Below are positions 8,740-18,833 of a stretch of 64,000 bases of DNA, piece after piece. The stretch's first letter is position 1; each line of letters begins with the position of its first letter. This DNA is from Curtobacterium sp. TC1 (GTDB lineage: Bacteria; Actinomycetota; Actinomycetes; Actinomycetales; Microbacteriaceae), in contig NZ_CP081964.1 of assembly GCF_019844075.1 (NCBI RefSeq), positions 2,418,001 through 2,482,000 of the forward strand, in the 5' to 3' direction. The notes below the pieces were generated by a model that saw only the letters and a program-made list of their open reading frames with translations, made no database searches and had not been told where the DNA came from. A program made the translations under genes and the position numbers.

Positions 8740-8925
8740 TCAGGCCGCCTGACGCTCCGAGTGGACGGGACGCGTCGATGTGGGAGCGAGTTCGGGCAGC
8801 TCGTCACGGTGCGTCCAGCCGACGCCGCACTCGGCGCACGTGGCCCAGGCGTTCTCGCCCTGTTCGTCCGTGTCGATGACGACCGTTCGCAAGTCGCAGT
8901 CAGGGCACCAGCCGTCGTGGGTCAT
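8740..8925 (-). CDS. Small two-CxxC protein (probable zinc ribbon)
   Basis: This 61-residue protein has CPDC near residue 7 and CAEC near residue 31, the two knuckles of a compact zinc ribbon, followed by GWTHRDELPEL. GAGGAG stands 7 bp before the ATG, which fixes the start and argues that the gene is real. The C-terminal 20 residues look unstructured. The function is unknown; such proteins may bind RNA or act as small adaptors. It stands alone, with the small gene at 9050 divergent to it. Confidence 0.6.
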   Translation of the reverse strand: MTHDGWCPDCDLRTVVIDTDEQGENAWATCAECGVGWTHRDELPELAPTSTRPVHSERQAA

Positions 8926-9049
8926 CACGCGCTCCTCGTCGTCTCGGGGCCACCGGATGTGGCTCGATACGGGCCATGAGACACCCGACCACCGACATCC
9001 CCGGGAGGGCGACGGCGTGTCGTGCGGGTCCTCGTTGTTCAATGAGCAC

Positions 9050-9244
9050 GTGACCCTCACCACGACCGTGCTCGCCTCGTGCCGCGCCGGCGCGCCCGCG
9101 AACTGCGAGGACGCCACCGACCCGATGGGCATGGTGATCGTGCTCATCGCGGTGCTCGCCGGCATCGCGCTGCTCACCGTGCTCGTGGTGCTCGGGCCGG
9201 ACCCCCGCCGTCGGACCCGGGCACGGCGGCGCGTCAAGCGCTGA
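9050..9244 (+). CDS. Hypothetical small single-pass membrane protein
   Basis: The frame encodes 64 residues from a GTG. Residues 27-49 (GMVIVLIAVLAGIALLTVLVVLG) are a clear membrane helix, followed by an Arg-rich tail (RRRTRARRRVKR) that would stay in the cytoplasm. The first 25 residues contain two cysteines. There is no strong ribosome site, and the start is a guess between GTG 9050 and later codons. A coherent helix followed by positive charges makes it better than a chance frame, but it is unproven. Confidence 0.4.
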   Translation: MTLTTTVLASCRAGAPANCEDATDPMGMVIVLIAVLAGIALLTVLVVLGPDPRRRTRARRRVKR

Positions 9245-9288
9245 GCGCGAGCGCCGAGCGCTGCAGCCGCAGCGCACGCCAGCGGGGT

Positions 9289-9603
9289 TCAGCGCTCCTC
9301 GCCGAGCGCCGCTTCGAGCCGCTCGAGCTTGCCGTCGATCTCCCCGGTGTGCCCCGGTCGGATGTCGGCCTTGAGCACGAGCGACACCCGCGAGCCGTAG
9401 GCGCCGACGGCCTCGGTGGCGCGCTTGACGACGTCCATGACCTCGTCCCACTCCCCCTCGAGCTCCGTGAACATCGACGACGTCCGGTTCGGCAGGCCGC
9501 TCTCGCGGACCACCCGCACGGCCGCGGCGACGGCGTCGTGCACGGAGCCGTCCGCCTGTTCGGAGGGACCACCGGACGGAGCAACGGAGAAGGCGACGAT
9601 CAT
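9289..9603 (-). CDS. MTH1187-family thiamine-binding protein (DUF77)
   Basis: The 104-residue protein begins MIVAFSVAPSGG and contains VVRESGLPNRTSSMFTELEGEWDEVMDVV, the core of the thiamine-binding/DUF77 family (ferredoxin-like fold, usually tetrameric). Length is normal for the family. Its start codon overlaps the stop of the glycosyltransferase upstream of it (ATGA), so the two are translationally coupled. The physiological role of the family is unclear; members bind thiamine or related compounds in the cytoplasm. The glycosyltransferase link offers no obvious biochemical reason. Confidence 0.85.
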   Translation of the reverse strand: MIVAFSVAPSGGPSEQADGSVHDAVAAAVRVVRESGLPNRTSSMFTELEGEWDEVMDVVKRATEAVGAYGSRVSLVLKADIRPGHTGEIDGKLERLEAALGEER

Positions 9604-10871
9604 GCGTCCATCCTGCCCGCGCCCCGGCCCATCCGCACCAGCTCGACCACGGTCCACGCCAGGATCCCAACCTCGAGCACGTTCCGCAGCGTCAGCACCA
9701 CGAGCATCCACGGCTGCAGCGTGAGCACCTGGTCGTAGTACGCGGGGTAGATCAGCTGTGTCAGCACGGCGGTGGGCAGCGCGGCGATCGCGATCGGCAC
9801 GAAGCGGCGCACACTCGGCGTCCCGGCGGCGAGCCCCCACACGATCGGCACGGCGAGCCACCCGATGTACTGCGGCGATCCGACCTTGTTCGTGGCGATG
9901 AGCGCGGCGACGAAGAGCAGCGCGAGGACCGGCGCGAGTTCGGCCCGTCGGGCGCCACGGCGTGCGGCCCACAGCGCGAGGACGACACCGGCGACGACGA
10001 CGAGGGCCATCAGCGGCGTCGAGACCGCGGCCGCGGCGTGCGTGCCGGCACCGGAGACCTCGAACGTCAGGATCTGCTGGTCGTAGAACACCGCCGCACC
10101 GGGGGCTCCGAACGCCGCCGCCCACATGAACGGCGTCGCGAGGGGCGACTCGATCTGCAGCGCACGCCCGGTCTGCTCACCGATGAACGACAGGAGGTAC
10201 GGCGCGCCGCCCCAGAGCACGTCGACGAGCACGATGAGCGCGCTGAGCACGAGCGCCCCCGACAGCACGCCGCGGCGGTGCCCCCTCCGCAGGAGCAGCA
10301 GCACGGCGACGAGCGCGGCCGGCCAGACCTTCGTCCAGGCACCGGCGGTGAAGAGCGCCGAGGCGACCGCCGGCCGCGAGGCGACGAACGCCACCCCGAC
10401 CAGTGCGAACACGGTCGCCACGGTGTCGATGCGCCCGAGGGCGATCGGGCCGAGTGCGAGCAGGAAGACGAGCCACCACCACACGACGCGCACACCGCCC
10501 GCCGACGAGCTGCCCGCACGCACCGACGAACCGAGCACGGCCCGCGCCCGGAACCGCCACAGGAACGCGCACGCCACGGCATCGAGCAGGACCATCAGCA
10601 GCAGCCACCCGGAGCCGATCGACGCGATGCCGCCGAGCGCCGCGGCGGCCATCGGCACGATCGCCAGGATCGGGTAGACCCACTCGCCGTCGATACCGAC
10701 CCAGAAGTCCGCGCTCCGCCCGGTCTCGATCCACCGGCTGTACGTGATGGTGACGTCGCCGAGCGGCAGGTTCGCCGAGACGGCCGTCAGCCACCACAGC
10801 GCCGCGTGCACGGCGGCGAACGCCACCACGAACCCGACGCGTTCGATCCACGGGTTCCCGGTCCTCAGCAC
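9600..10871 (-). CDS. GT87-like polytopic mannosyltransferase-type membrane protein
   Basis: The protein has about 423 residues and some ten membrane helices. An early outside loop carries NLPLGDVTITYSRW, where the acidic residue resembles the catalytic Asp loop of GT-C glycosyltransferases. GRIDTVATVFALVGVAF and AGAWTKVWPAALVAVLLLL (conserved KxxP-type) match actinobacterial GT87 alpha-mannosyltransferases that use polyprenyl-phosphate sugars. I chose GTG 10871 (VLRTGNPWIERVG) because the longer open frame is Arg/Cys-rich and non-coding in character. The gene runs into the thiamine-binding gene with an ATGA overlap. The exact sugar and acceptor are not known. Confidence 0.75.
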   Translation of the reverse strand: MLRTGNPWIERVGFVVAFAAVHAALWWLTAVSANLPLGDVTITYSRWIETGRSADFWVGIDGEWVYPILAIVPMAAAALGGIASIGSGWLLLMVLLDAVACAFLWRFRARAVLGSSVRAGSSSAGGVRVVWWWLVFLLALGPIALGRIDTVATVFALVGVAFVASRPAVASALFTAGAWTKVWPAALVAVLLLLRRGHRRGVLSGALVLSALIVLVDVLWGGAPYLLSFIGEQTGRALQIESPLATPFMWAAAFGAPGAAVFYDQQILTFEVSGAGTHAAAAVSTPLMALVVVAGVVLALWAARRGARRAELAPVLALLFVAALIATNKVGSPQYIGWLAVPIVWGLAAGTPSVRRFVPIAIAALPTAVLTQLIYPAYYDQVLTLQPWMLVVLTLRNVLEVGILAWTVVELVRMGRGAGRMDA

Positions 10872-10985
10872 CGAACGAGCGTACCGGCAGCGGGCGTGCC
10901 GGCAGCGAGCACACGGACAGCGAGCACACCCGAACCTGTTGAGAATCCCAGGCTCCCCCAACCATGACGTGTCACCGTCTTGCTC

Positions 10986-11696
10986 GTGACCACCGAACGT
11001 CCGCGCAAGCGCCGCAAGGCCGTCATCTGGATCTCCGTCATCGCCGCCGTCGTCGTGCTCGGCGTCATCGGGGCGATCGTCGCGACGAACGTCTACACCA
11101 GCAACGAGAACGCGAAGGCCTCGGCGGCACCGTCCGTGGCCGCCAGCCGACAGGCCTCCACCCTCGACGACGCGGACCTGTCCGGCGACTGGACGGTCGG
11201 CGGTGACTCCGAGGCCGGCTACCGCCTGCACGAGGTCCTGAACGGCTCCGACGTCACCGTCACGGGCCGCACCGACAGCGTCTCCGGCAGCGCCACCGTC
11301 GACGGCACGAGCATCACGAAGGCGACGATCACCGTGCAGGTCGCCGACATCGCCACCGACTCCGACCAGCGCGACTCGTACTTCCGCGACTCCGCGATGG
11401 ACACCTCCGCCTTCCCCGAGGCCACGTTCGAACTCACCGAGCCGATCGCCGACGCGGTCCCGAGCGGCTCGGACACGACGACGGTCACCGCGACCGGCAA
11501 GCTCACGCTGCACGGCGTCACCAAGGACGTCACCGCCGACCTGCAGGTCGGCCTGAACGGCGACGGCGTCGACATCTCCGGCTCGGTCCCGGTCACGTTC
11601 TCGGACTACGAAGTGCAGGCACCGAGCCTCGGCTTCGTGAAGGTCGACGACTCCGGCACGGTCGAGTTCCTGGTGCACGCGACCCCCGCGAGCTGA
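10986..11696 (+). CDS. Membrane-anchored YceI-family protein
   Basis: This protein of about 236 residues has a basic start (RPRKRRK), one membrane helix (about residues 12-37, VIWISVIAAVVVLGVIGAIVA) and an outside YceI lipocalin-like domain. Family signatures are LSGDWTVGGDSEAGYRLHE, SDQRDSYFRDSAMDTSAFPEATF and the closing GTVEFLVHATPAS. YceI barrels bind isoprenoid or other hydrophobic ligands. The start is uncertain: TTG 10980 and GTG 10986 are both in frame with no clear ribosome site. It diverges from the glycosyltransferase over a 114-bp gap that carries short AGCGAGCACAC repeats. Confidence 0.85.
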   Translation: MTTERPRKRRKAVIWISVIAAVVVLGVIGAIVATNVYTSNENAKASAAPSVAASRQASTLDDADLSGDWTVGGDSEAGYRLHEVLNGSDVTVTGRTDSVSGSATVDGTSITKATITVQVADIATDSDQRDSYFRDSAMDTSAFPEATFELTEPIADAVPSGSDTTTVTATGKLTLHGVTKDVTADLQVGLNGDGVDISGSVPVTFSDYEVQAPSLGFVKVDDSGTVEFLVHATPAS

Positions 11697-11736
11697 CGTC
11701 CGCGACGCGCGTCACGCCCGTGACGCACGCGACAGG

Positions 11737-11780
11737 CGGACGGGAGGCCCGGTGCCAGCTGGCACCGGGCCTCCCGTCCG
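11737..11780. repeat. Palindromic repeat family A, perfect 44-bp copy
   Basis: The whole element is self-complementary about a central CAG|CTG (left arm starts CGGACGGGAGGCCCGGTGCC). It lies 40 bp after the YceI stop and ahead of the convergent nnrD end, next to two family B palindromes. Confidence 0.9.
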
Positions 11781-11818
11781 TCCCCGCTCGCGTCTCGGGC
11801 CGCGCCCCCTCGCGCATG

Positions 11819-11880
11819 CGTGCGCATGTTGCGACCTTCCACCCGTCGATCCGGTGGTGTTTCGTCGCAACATGCGCACG
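11819..11880. repeat. Palindromic repeat family B (copy 2a)
   Basis: CGTGCGCATGTTGCGAC (11819-11835) pairs perfectly over 17 bp with 11864-11880. An inner CCACC/GGTGG pair and a GTCGAT loop complete the structure. The outer motif matches copy 1a at 2186-2255. Confidence 0.85.
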
Positions 11881-11888
11881 AACCCGTT

Positions 11889-11952
11889 GCGTGCGCATCT
11901 TTCGACGGAACACGCGTCGATCACCTCGTGCATCGTCGGAAGGTGCGCCCGC
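11889..11952. repeat. Palindromic repeat family B (copy 2b)
   Basis: GCGTGCGCATCTTTCGAC (11889-11906) pairs with 11935-11952 over 18 bp with three mismatches. As at 2186-2323, two family B elements stand in tandem, here 8 bp apart. Confidence 0.7.
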
Positions 11953-11960
11953 ACCGACCG

Positions 11961-12821
11961 CTACCCGCGCGCGTCGCCCTCGACGACCAGGTCCCGCACG
12001 ACCCCCGGCAGCTCGGCGATGAGCGCCGTCATCGGGAACGGTCCGCCGCCGGACGCCCGCCGCGCCGCCAACCCGTGCACCACCGCGGCCGACGCGGCCA
12101 GGTGCGCGAGGTCCGACGGCGTCAGCGACGATCCGGCAGCCTCGACGGACCCCTGCTGCGCGGCGACGAGCGCCCCGAGCACCCCGCCGAGCACGTCCCC
12201 GGCACCGGCCGCCGCGAGCCACGGCGTCGCCGACGACGCCACCAACCGGACCGATCCGTCGGGCGTGACCACGTGCGTGCGCTCGCCCTTGAGCAGCACG
12301 ACGCTGCCGGTCTGCTCGGCGGCACGGAGGGCAGCGGCCGCCGGGCCCTGCTCGACCGAATCGCGAGAGACGCCGAGCAACGACGCGAGCTCCCCGGCGT
12401 GCGGGGTGAGGACGGCGAGCGGGCCGAGGTCGACGAGCGGGATCGCGCCCGCGTCGACCACGACCGGCACGCCGTCGTCGGAAGCGTGCCGGAAGCCCGA
12501 GGCGGTCACGTCGTCCAGGTCACGGAGCGACGACGCCGAGATGCCCGAGCCGACGAGCCAGGCCTGCACGCGTCCCACGCCGGACACGGCCTCGGGGCGG
12601 CGGGTGAGCACGTGGTCGGTGGCGCGCGACGGTCCGACGTAGCGGACCATGCCGACACCGGTGTGCACCGCGGCGTCGATCCCGAGCACCGCGGCACCCG
12701 GGTACTGGTCGGAGCCGGTCGCGATGCCGAGCACACCACGGCGGTACTTGGTGGACTCCCCCGTCGGCGCGGTGACCCACGCGGCGGCATCGGACGGCTG
12801 GACGGGCACGAAGTCGTTCAC
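11961..12821 (-). CDS. nnrD: ADP/ATP-dependent NAD(P)H-hydrate dehydratase (NnrD)
   Basis: The protein has about 286 residues with a ribokinase-like carbohydrate kinase fold. Signatures are GVLGIATGSDQYPGAAVLG, VVVDAGAIPLVD, VLTPHAGELASLLG and the anion-hole/catalytic ATPWLAAAGAGDVLGGVLGAL. It dehydrates the damaged S-form of hydrated NAD(P)H using ATP or ADP. Only the dehydratase domain is present, as in a stand-alone NnrD; the NnrE epimerase is not in the window. GTG 12821 and GTG 12830 are both possible starts. The gene is divergent from the HAD gene with only about 24 bp between start codons. Confidence 0.85.
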   Translation of the reverse strand: MNDFVPVQPSDAAAWVTAPTGESTKYRRGVLGIATGSDQYPGAAVLGIDAAVHTGVGMVRYVGPSRATDHVLTRRPEAVSGVGRVQAWLVGSGISASSLRDLDDVTASGFRHASDDGVPVVVDAGAIPLVDLGPLAVLTPHAGELASLLGVSRDSVEQGPAAAALRAAEQTGSVVLLKGERTHVVTPDGSVRLVASSATPWLAAAGAGDVLGGVLGALVAAQQGSVEAAGSSLTPSDLAHLAASAAVVHGLAARRASGGGPFPMTALIAELPGVVRDLVVEGDARG

Positions 12822-12845
12822 CGGCCCCACGTTACGGTGGAGCGC

Positions 12846-13478
12846 ATGAGCCTGTTCCTGCCTGGTCGCGTGGTGGTCTTCGACTACGGCGAGGTGATCA
12901 GCAGGACGCCGCACGCGTCGCGTGACGCACTCGTGGAGCTGACGGGGGTGCCGGCCGACGAACTGTTCCCCGTCTACCAGGAACTCCGCCACGACCTGGA
13001 CCGCGGGGACCTCTCCGTCGTGGCCTACTGGCAGGCGATCGGCGAGCGCGTCGGACGCAGCTGGAGCATCACGGACATCCACCGGTTCTGGGCCGTCGAC
13101 TTCACCGGGTGGTTCGAGGTCGAACCGGAGACCCTGGCGATCGTCGAAGAGCTGCACGACGCGGGCACCCGGGTGGCGCTGCTGTCGAACGCCGGTTTCG
13201 ACTTCGGTGACCCGTACCGACGCTCCCCGATGGGCTCGCTGTTCGAGACCGTCGTGGTGAGCGCCGAGGAGCACGTCCTGAAGCCCGCCGCATCCATCTA
13301 CCGCGACACCTGCGCGCGTCTGGGAATCGAGCCGCAGCAGATGGTGTTCGTGGACAACAGGGCCGAGAACGCCACCGGCGCGGAAGCGATCGGGGCGGTC
13401 GGCCACCACTACACGTCGTCGGCGTCACTGCGGTCGTTCCTGGCGGAACTCGCGGCCGAGCCGGCGCCCGTCCCCTGA
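12846..13478 (+). CDS. HAD-superfamily hydrolase, YihX/epoxide-hydrolase N-domain type
   Basis: This 210-residue protein has nucleophile motif I VVFDYGEVI, where the usual second Asp of DxD is Gly, as in the YihX-like subgroup. Motif II is in VALLSNAG, motif III lysine in HVLKPAASIY and motif IV acidic residues in MVFVDNRAENATGA. A helical cap (residues 30-80) is present. Members are small-molecule or sugar-phosphate phosphatases. GGTGGAG stands just before the ATG. The Old Yellow Enzyme starts 10 bp after its stop, suggesting an operon. Confidence 0.8.
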   Translation: MSLFLPGRVVVFDYGEVISRTPHASRDALVELTGVPADELFPVYQELRHDLDRGDLSVVAYWQAIGERVGRSWSITDIHRFWAVDFTGWFEVEPETLAIVEELHDAGTRVALLSNAGFDFGDPYRRSPMGSLFETVVVSAEEHVLKPAASIYRDTCARLGIEPQQMVFVDNRAENATGAEAIGAVGHHYTSSASLRSFLAELAAEPAPVP

Positions 13479-13488
13479 GGAGTCCCGC

Positions 13489-14571
13489 GTGACGCACGCC
13501 CTGTTCGAGCCGATCACCATCCGTGACCTGACGGTCCGCAACCGCATCTGGGTCTCCCCGATGTGCCAGTACTCGGCCGAGGCACAGGACGGCATGCCGA
13601 CCCCGTGGCACCTCGTCCACCTGGGCGGCTTCGCCAAGGGCGGGGCTGGCGCGGTCGTCGTCGAGGCCACCGGCGTGGTGCCGGAGGGGCGGATCAGCCC
13701 GCAGGACCTCGGGCTCTGGAACGACCAGCAGCGCGACGCCTTCAAGCCGATCGTCGACTTCCTGCACGCGCAGGGTGCTGCCGCCGGTGTCCAGCTCGCA
13801 CACGCCGGCCGCAAGGCGTCGACGTTCCGCCCGTGGGAGTCCGAGCACGGCTCGGTCCCCGCCGACCAGGGCGGCTGGTCGACCGTCGGCCCGTCCGCCG
13901 TGGCCTTCGACGGGTACGCCGTGCCGCGCGAGCTCGAGACCGAGGACATCCGGGTCGTCGCCCTGGCGTTCGCGCAGTCCGCTCGGCGTGCCGTCGAGGC
14001 CGGGTTCGACCTGGTCGAGATCCACGCAGCCCACGGGTACCTGCTGCACCAGTTCCTCTCGCCGCTCAGCAACCACCGCACCGACCAGTACGGCGGGTCG
14101 CTCGAGAACCGTGCCCGGGCGCTGCTCGAGGTCGTCGACGCCGTCCGTGCCGAGGTCGGCGAGGGCTTCCCGATCGTCGTCCGGTTCTCGGCGACCGACT
14201 GGGTGGACGGTGGGGTCACGCTCGACGAGACCACGCAGGTCGCCCGGTGGGCTGCGGAGCACGGCGCGGACCTCGCCGACGTCTCGACCGGCGGCAACGT
14301 CGCGAGCGCACCGATCCCGGTCGGCCCCGGCTACCAGGTGCCGCACGCCGCGGCGATCAAGCGCGACGCCGGCATCGGCACCATCGCGGTCGGCATGATC
14401 TCCGAGGGCTTCCAGGCCGAGCAGATCGTCGCGACCGGGCAGGCCGACGTCGTGATGGTCGGCCGCGAGTTCCTGCGCGACCCGGGCTTCCCGCTGCGTG
14501 TGGCCGCCGAACTCGGCGTGACCGTCGACTACGAGCCGCAGCAGTACCACCGCGCCCGCGTCACGGCGTAG
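13489..14571 (+). CDS. NADH:flavin oxidoreductase, Old Yellow Enzyme family (YqjM-like)
   Basis: The 360-residue FMN-dependent TIM-barrel ene-reductase starts VTHALFEPITIRDLTVRNRIWVSPMCQYSA, where the cysteine in PMCQYS is the redox-tuning residue of thermophilic-like/YqjM enzymes. The active-site pair is visible in VEIHAAHGYLLHQFLSPLSNHRTDQYGGSLENRARALLE (split motif). The C-terminal phosphate-binding IAVGM and VMVGREFLRDP loops are conserved. AGGAG at 13478-13482 overlaps the preceding stop region and fixes GTG 13489. It reduces activated alkenes or quinones with NAD(P)H; the natural substrate is unknown. Confidence 0.9.
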   Translation: MTHALFEPITIRDLTVRNRIWVSPMCQYSAEAQDGMPTPWHLVHLGGFAKGGAGAVVVEATGVVPEGRISPQDLGLWNDQQRDAFKPIVDFLHAQGAAAGVQLAHAGRKASTFRPWESEHGSVPADQGGWSTVGPSAVAFDGYAVPRELETEDIRVVALAFAQSARRAVEAGFDLVEIHAAHGYLLHQFLSPLSNHRTDQYGGSLENRARALLEVVDAVRAEVGEGFPIVVRFSATDWVDGGVTLDETTQVARWAAEHGADLADVSTGGNVASAPIPVGPGYQVPHAAAIKRDAGIGTIAVGMISEGFQAEQIVATGQADVVMVGREFLRDPGFPLRVAAELGVTVDYEPQQYHRARVTA

Positions 14572-14619
14572 GGACCGGGGGTTCTGTACGGATTCACGGC
14601 TCCGGGCCCCGGCAGGCAG

Positions 14620-14727
14620 TACGATTGGCAGCACTGTGGACGATCCCCCGAATAGTTCTTCGCCTCACTCATCCGCCGCTCACTCGGTGAGCTGCACGTC
14701 ATCCCCGTGCGCGGACGGGGGTGAATC
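14620..14727 (+). promoter_or_regulatory. Promoter and structured leader of the CNNM pair
   Basis: TACGAT (14620-14625) is a good -10 candidate, giving a leader of about 95 bases. The leader holds two hairpins next to the gene: GCTCAC-TCG-GTGAGC (14678-14692) and CCCCGT-GCGCGG-ACGGGG (14703-14720). The second includes the G-rich ribosome site (GGGGG at 14717-14721) and would hide it when folded. No known riboswitch consensus is recognised. Confidence 0.45.
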
Positions 14728-16094
<1,367 letters not shown>

Positions 16095-16098
<4 letters not shown>

Positions 16099-17132
16099 GC
16101 TCCGACTGGTGGGGGATCTTCTGGCTCTTCGTGCTGCTGCTCGGCAACGCGTACTTCGTCGCCGCCGAGTTCGCCGTCATCTCCGCCCGCCGTTCCCAGA
16201 TCGAACCGCGTGCGGAGGAGGGCTCGAAGGCGGCGCAGATGACCCTGTGGGCGATGGAGCACGCCACCCGCATGCTCGCGACCACGCAGCTCGGCATCAC
16301 GGTCTGCTCGCTGCTCATCCTGAACGTCTCCGAGCCGGCGATCCACCACCTGCTCGAGGTCCCGCTGCACCTGACCGGCTGGAGCGTCGAGGTCATCGGC
16401 ACCGTGGCGTTCGTGATCACGCTGCTGCTCGTCTCGTTCCTGCACGTGGTGTTCGGCGAGATGGTCCCGAAGAACATCTCGTTCTCGATGCCGGACCGCG
16501 CCGCCCTGCTGCTCGTGCCGACGCTCTGGTACATCGGCCACGGCCTGCACTGGGTGATAGTCGGCCTGAACGAGGTCGCGAACGCCGTGCTGCGGCTGTT
16601 CCGCGTCGAGCCCAAGGACGAAGCGGTCAGCGCGTTCACGGTCGAAGAGGTGCAGACCATCGTGGAGCAGTCCCGCCGCGAGGGCACCCTGACCGACGAC
16701 GGCAAGCTCGCGCTGGCGTTCGAGTTCACCGAGAAGAAGGTCCGCGACGTCGCCGTGCCGATGGCCGAGCTCGTCACCCTGCCCGAGGACGCCACCCCGG
16801 CGGACGTCGAGCGTGCGGTGGCGCAGCGTGGGTTCTCGCGGTACGTGCTCGTCGGCGAGGACGGCTCCCCCACGGGCTACGTGCACGTGAAGGACGTCAT
16901 CGACCTGCGGCCGGACGAGTTCGACGACCCGGTGCCGCCGAAGCGCATCCGGCAGCTCATCTCGCTCTACACGGAGATGGATCTGGAGGACGCCCTGGCC
17001 ACCATGCGAGCTGCTGGCCGCCACGTGGCTCGCGCGTTCGACGCCGACGGCCGGACCCTCGGCGTGCTCTTCCTCGAGGACATCCTCGAGGAGCTCGTCG
17101 GCGAGGTCGAGGACGCGACCCGACGCCGGTAG
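16095..17132 (+). CDS. Second CNNM/CBS membrane protein, lacking the CorC domain
   Basis: This 345-residue paralogue of the upstream gene starts inside its stop (ATGA). The CNNM domain (AYFVAAEFAVISARRSQIEPR; HATRMLATTQLGITVCSLLI; VVFGEMVPKNISFSMP) and a CBS pair ending in LFLEDILEELVGEV are present. The C-terminal CorC/HlyC domain of the first protein is absent, so it ends about 90 residues earlier. A long and a short CNNM protein encoded together suggests a heteromer, which is inference. A family A palindrome follows 13 bp after the stop. Confidence 0.88.
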
Positions 17133-17144
17133 ACGCGAGAACAG

Positions 17145-17190
17145 ACGGACGGGAGGCACGGTGCCAGCTGGCACCGTGCCTCCCGTCCGT
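17145..17190. terminator. Palindromic repeat family A, perfect 46-bp copy between convergent genes
   Basis: It is self-complementary about CAG|CTG (left arm ACGGACGGGAGGCACGGTGC). It differs from the other copies by a C-to-A change that is matched by a compensating G-to-T on the other arm. It lies 13 bp after the CNNM stop and 38 bp from the convergent guaB1 stop, and so is placed as a bidirectional terminator. Confidence 0.85.
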
Positions 17191-17227
17191 TCGTGGTCGC
17201 GACCATGGCCGCGCCCGCCTGCGCGCG

Positions 17228-18667
17228 CTACCAGCTGACGGGCAGCGGCTTGCCCTCTTCGTACCCGGCGGCGGACTGGATGCCGACCAGGGCGCGCTCC
17301 GAGAACTCGGCGAGCGACGCTGCACCGGCGTAGGTGGCGGAGCTGCGGACGCCGGTGGTGATCATGTCGAGCAGGTCCTCGACGCTCGGGCGCTCCGGGT
17401 CGAGGTAGATCGTCGACGACGAGATCCCCTCGGCGAACAGCTCCTTGCGGGCCCGCTCGTACGGGTCGAGCCGCTCGAAGCGCTCGCGGACGGCCTTGGC
17501 GGACGCCATCCCCCAGCTCTCCTTGTAGGCCTTGCCGGCGGCGTCGCGGCGGAGCACGCCCGGCGCCTCGAGGGTGCCGGCGAACCACGAGCCGATCATG
17601 ACGGCCGAGGCGCCGGCCGCGAGGGCGAGGGCGACGTCGCGCGGGTACCGCACCCCGCCGTCGGCCCAGACGTGGGCGCCGAGTGACCGGGCAGCCGCCG
17701 CGGTCTCGAGGACGGCGGAGAACTGCGGCCGACCGACGGCGGTCATCATGCGTGTGGTGCACATGGCGCCGGGTCCGACACCGACCTTGATGATGTCCGC
17801 ACCCGCGTCGACGAGGTGGGCGACGGCGTCGGCGGTGACGACGTTGCCGGCGACGAGCGGGATGCCGAGCCGCAGCCCGGCGACGGTGCGGAGCGCGCGG
17901 AGCATGCCCTCCTGGTGTCCGTGGGCCGTGTCGAGGACCAGGACGTCGACCCCGGCGGCGGCGAGGGCCTGCGCCTTTGATGCGACGTCGCCGTTGATGC
18001 CGATCGCGGCTGCGACGCGCAGGCGACCCGAGGCGTCGACGGCCGGCGTGTAGATGTCCGAGCGGATGGCGCTCGTCCGGCTCGTGGTGCCGACGACCTT
18101 GCCGTGCCGGACGACGGGCGCGAAGTCGACCTCGGCGCCGCTCAGCACGTCGTACACGTGGCGGGGTGTGCCGGCGTCCTCGGCGTCGATCGCGGTCGAG
18201 GCACCGTGCAGCAGGTCGCCGAGCGTCGCGTCGGGACCGGCGTCGCCGAGCCGGCTCGCGGGGACACAGCCGAGGTACTCCCCGGCGGCGTCACGGACCA
18301 CCACGCCACGACCGGCGACGGGCAGCAGCTGCTCCAGGGCCTCGGCGACGGTGGTGGAGGACCCCATGTCGTAGGCGGTGTCGTAGTCGACCGGCTGGTC
18401 CTTCACCCAGCGGATCGCGGCGTCGAGGTCCTGCAGGTGCATGTCCTGCGGCAGCACGCCGACGCCCCCGCGACGGGCCAGGGTCGCGGCGAGGCGCGGA
18501 CCCGTGACCGAGTTCATGTTGGCGCTCACGATCGGGATCGTCGCACCGCTGCCGTCGTTGGACGCCAGGTCGACGTCGAAGCGGCTCGTCACACCGGAAC
18601 GGCTCGGGACGAGGAAGACGTCGGAGTAGGTCAGGTCGTGCGTCGGCCGCGTCTCGTAGAACCTCAT
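17228..18667 (-). CDS. guaB1: GuaB1-family IMP dehydrogenase-like enzyme (probable GMP reductase)
   Basis: The 479-residue TIM-barrel enzyme begins MRFYETRPTHDLTYSDVFLV. A CBS pair is inserted at about residues 95-215. The catalytic loop is KVGVGPGAMCTTRMMTAVGRPQ with the active cysteine. The flap/monovalent-ion region and an ESWGMASAKAVRERF segment match the actinobacterial GuaB1 group, whose mycobacterial member reduces GMP to IMP; authentic GuaB differs in the N-terminus and flap. The start is the ATG closest to the family N-terminus. It stands alone, convergent with the CNNM pair and divergent from kgd. Confidence 0.85.
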   Translation of the reverse strand: MRFYETRPTHDLTYSDVFLVPSRSGVTSRFDVDLASNDGSGATIPIVSANMNSVTGPRLAATLARRGGVGVLPQDMHLQDLDAAIRWVKDQPVDYDTAYDMGSSTTVAEALEQLLPVAGRGVVVRDAAGEYLGCVPASRLGDAGPDATLGDLLHGASTAIDAEDAGTPRHVYDVLSGAEVDFAPVVRHGKVVGTTSRTSAIRSDIYTPAVDASGRLRVAAAIGINGDVASKAQALAAAGVDVLVLDTAHGHQEGMLRALRTVAGLRLGIPLVAGNVVTADAVAHLVDAGADIIKVGVGPGAMCTTRMMTAVGRPQFSAVLETAAAARSLGAHVWADGGVRYPRDVALALAAGASAVMIGSWFAGTLEAPGVLRRDAAGKAYKESWGMASAKAVRERFERLDPYERARKELFAEGISSSTIYLDPERPSVEDLLDMITTGVRSSATYAGAASLAEFSERALVGIQSAAGYEEGKPLPVSW

Positions 18668-18833
18668 GGGGCCCACTGTACGGCTCCGCCCGGAGGCCGG
18701 ACCGGGCCCCGACTCGCGCCGAGGCTGACACGGAACGGACATGTGTCAGCGGCTAGGCTTGGCACCTGTGCGGGGCAGGGTTGCACCGCACGACACACAC
18801 GAGCATCTATCGACGGAGAGTGGGCGATCGGCT

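Noticed and set aside
9600-11678. Extension of the glycosyltransferase to 692 residues
   Set aside because: The extra part is antisense to the YceI gene and is non-coding in composition.
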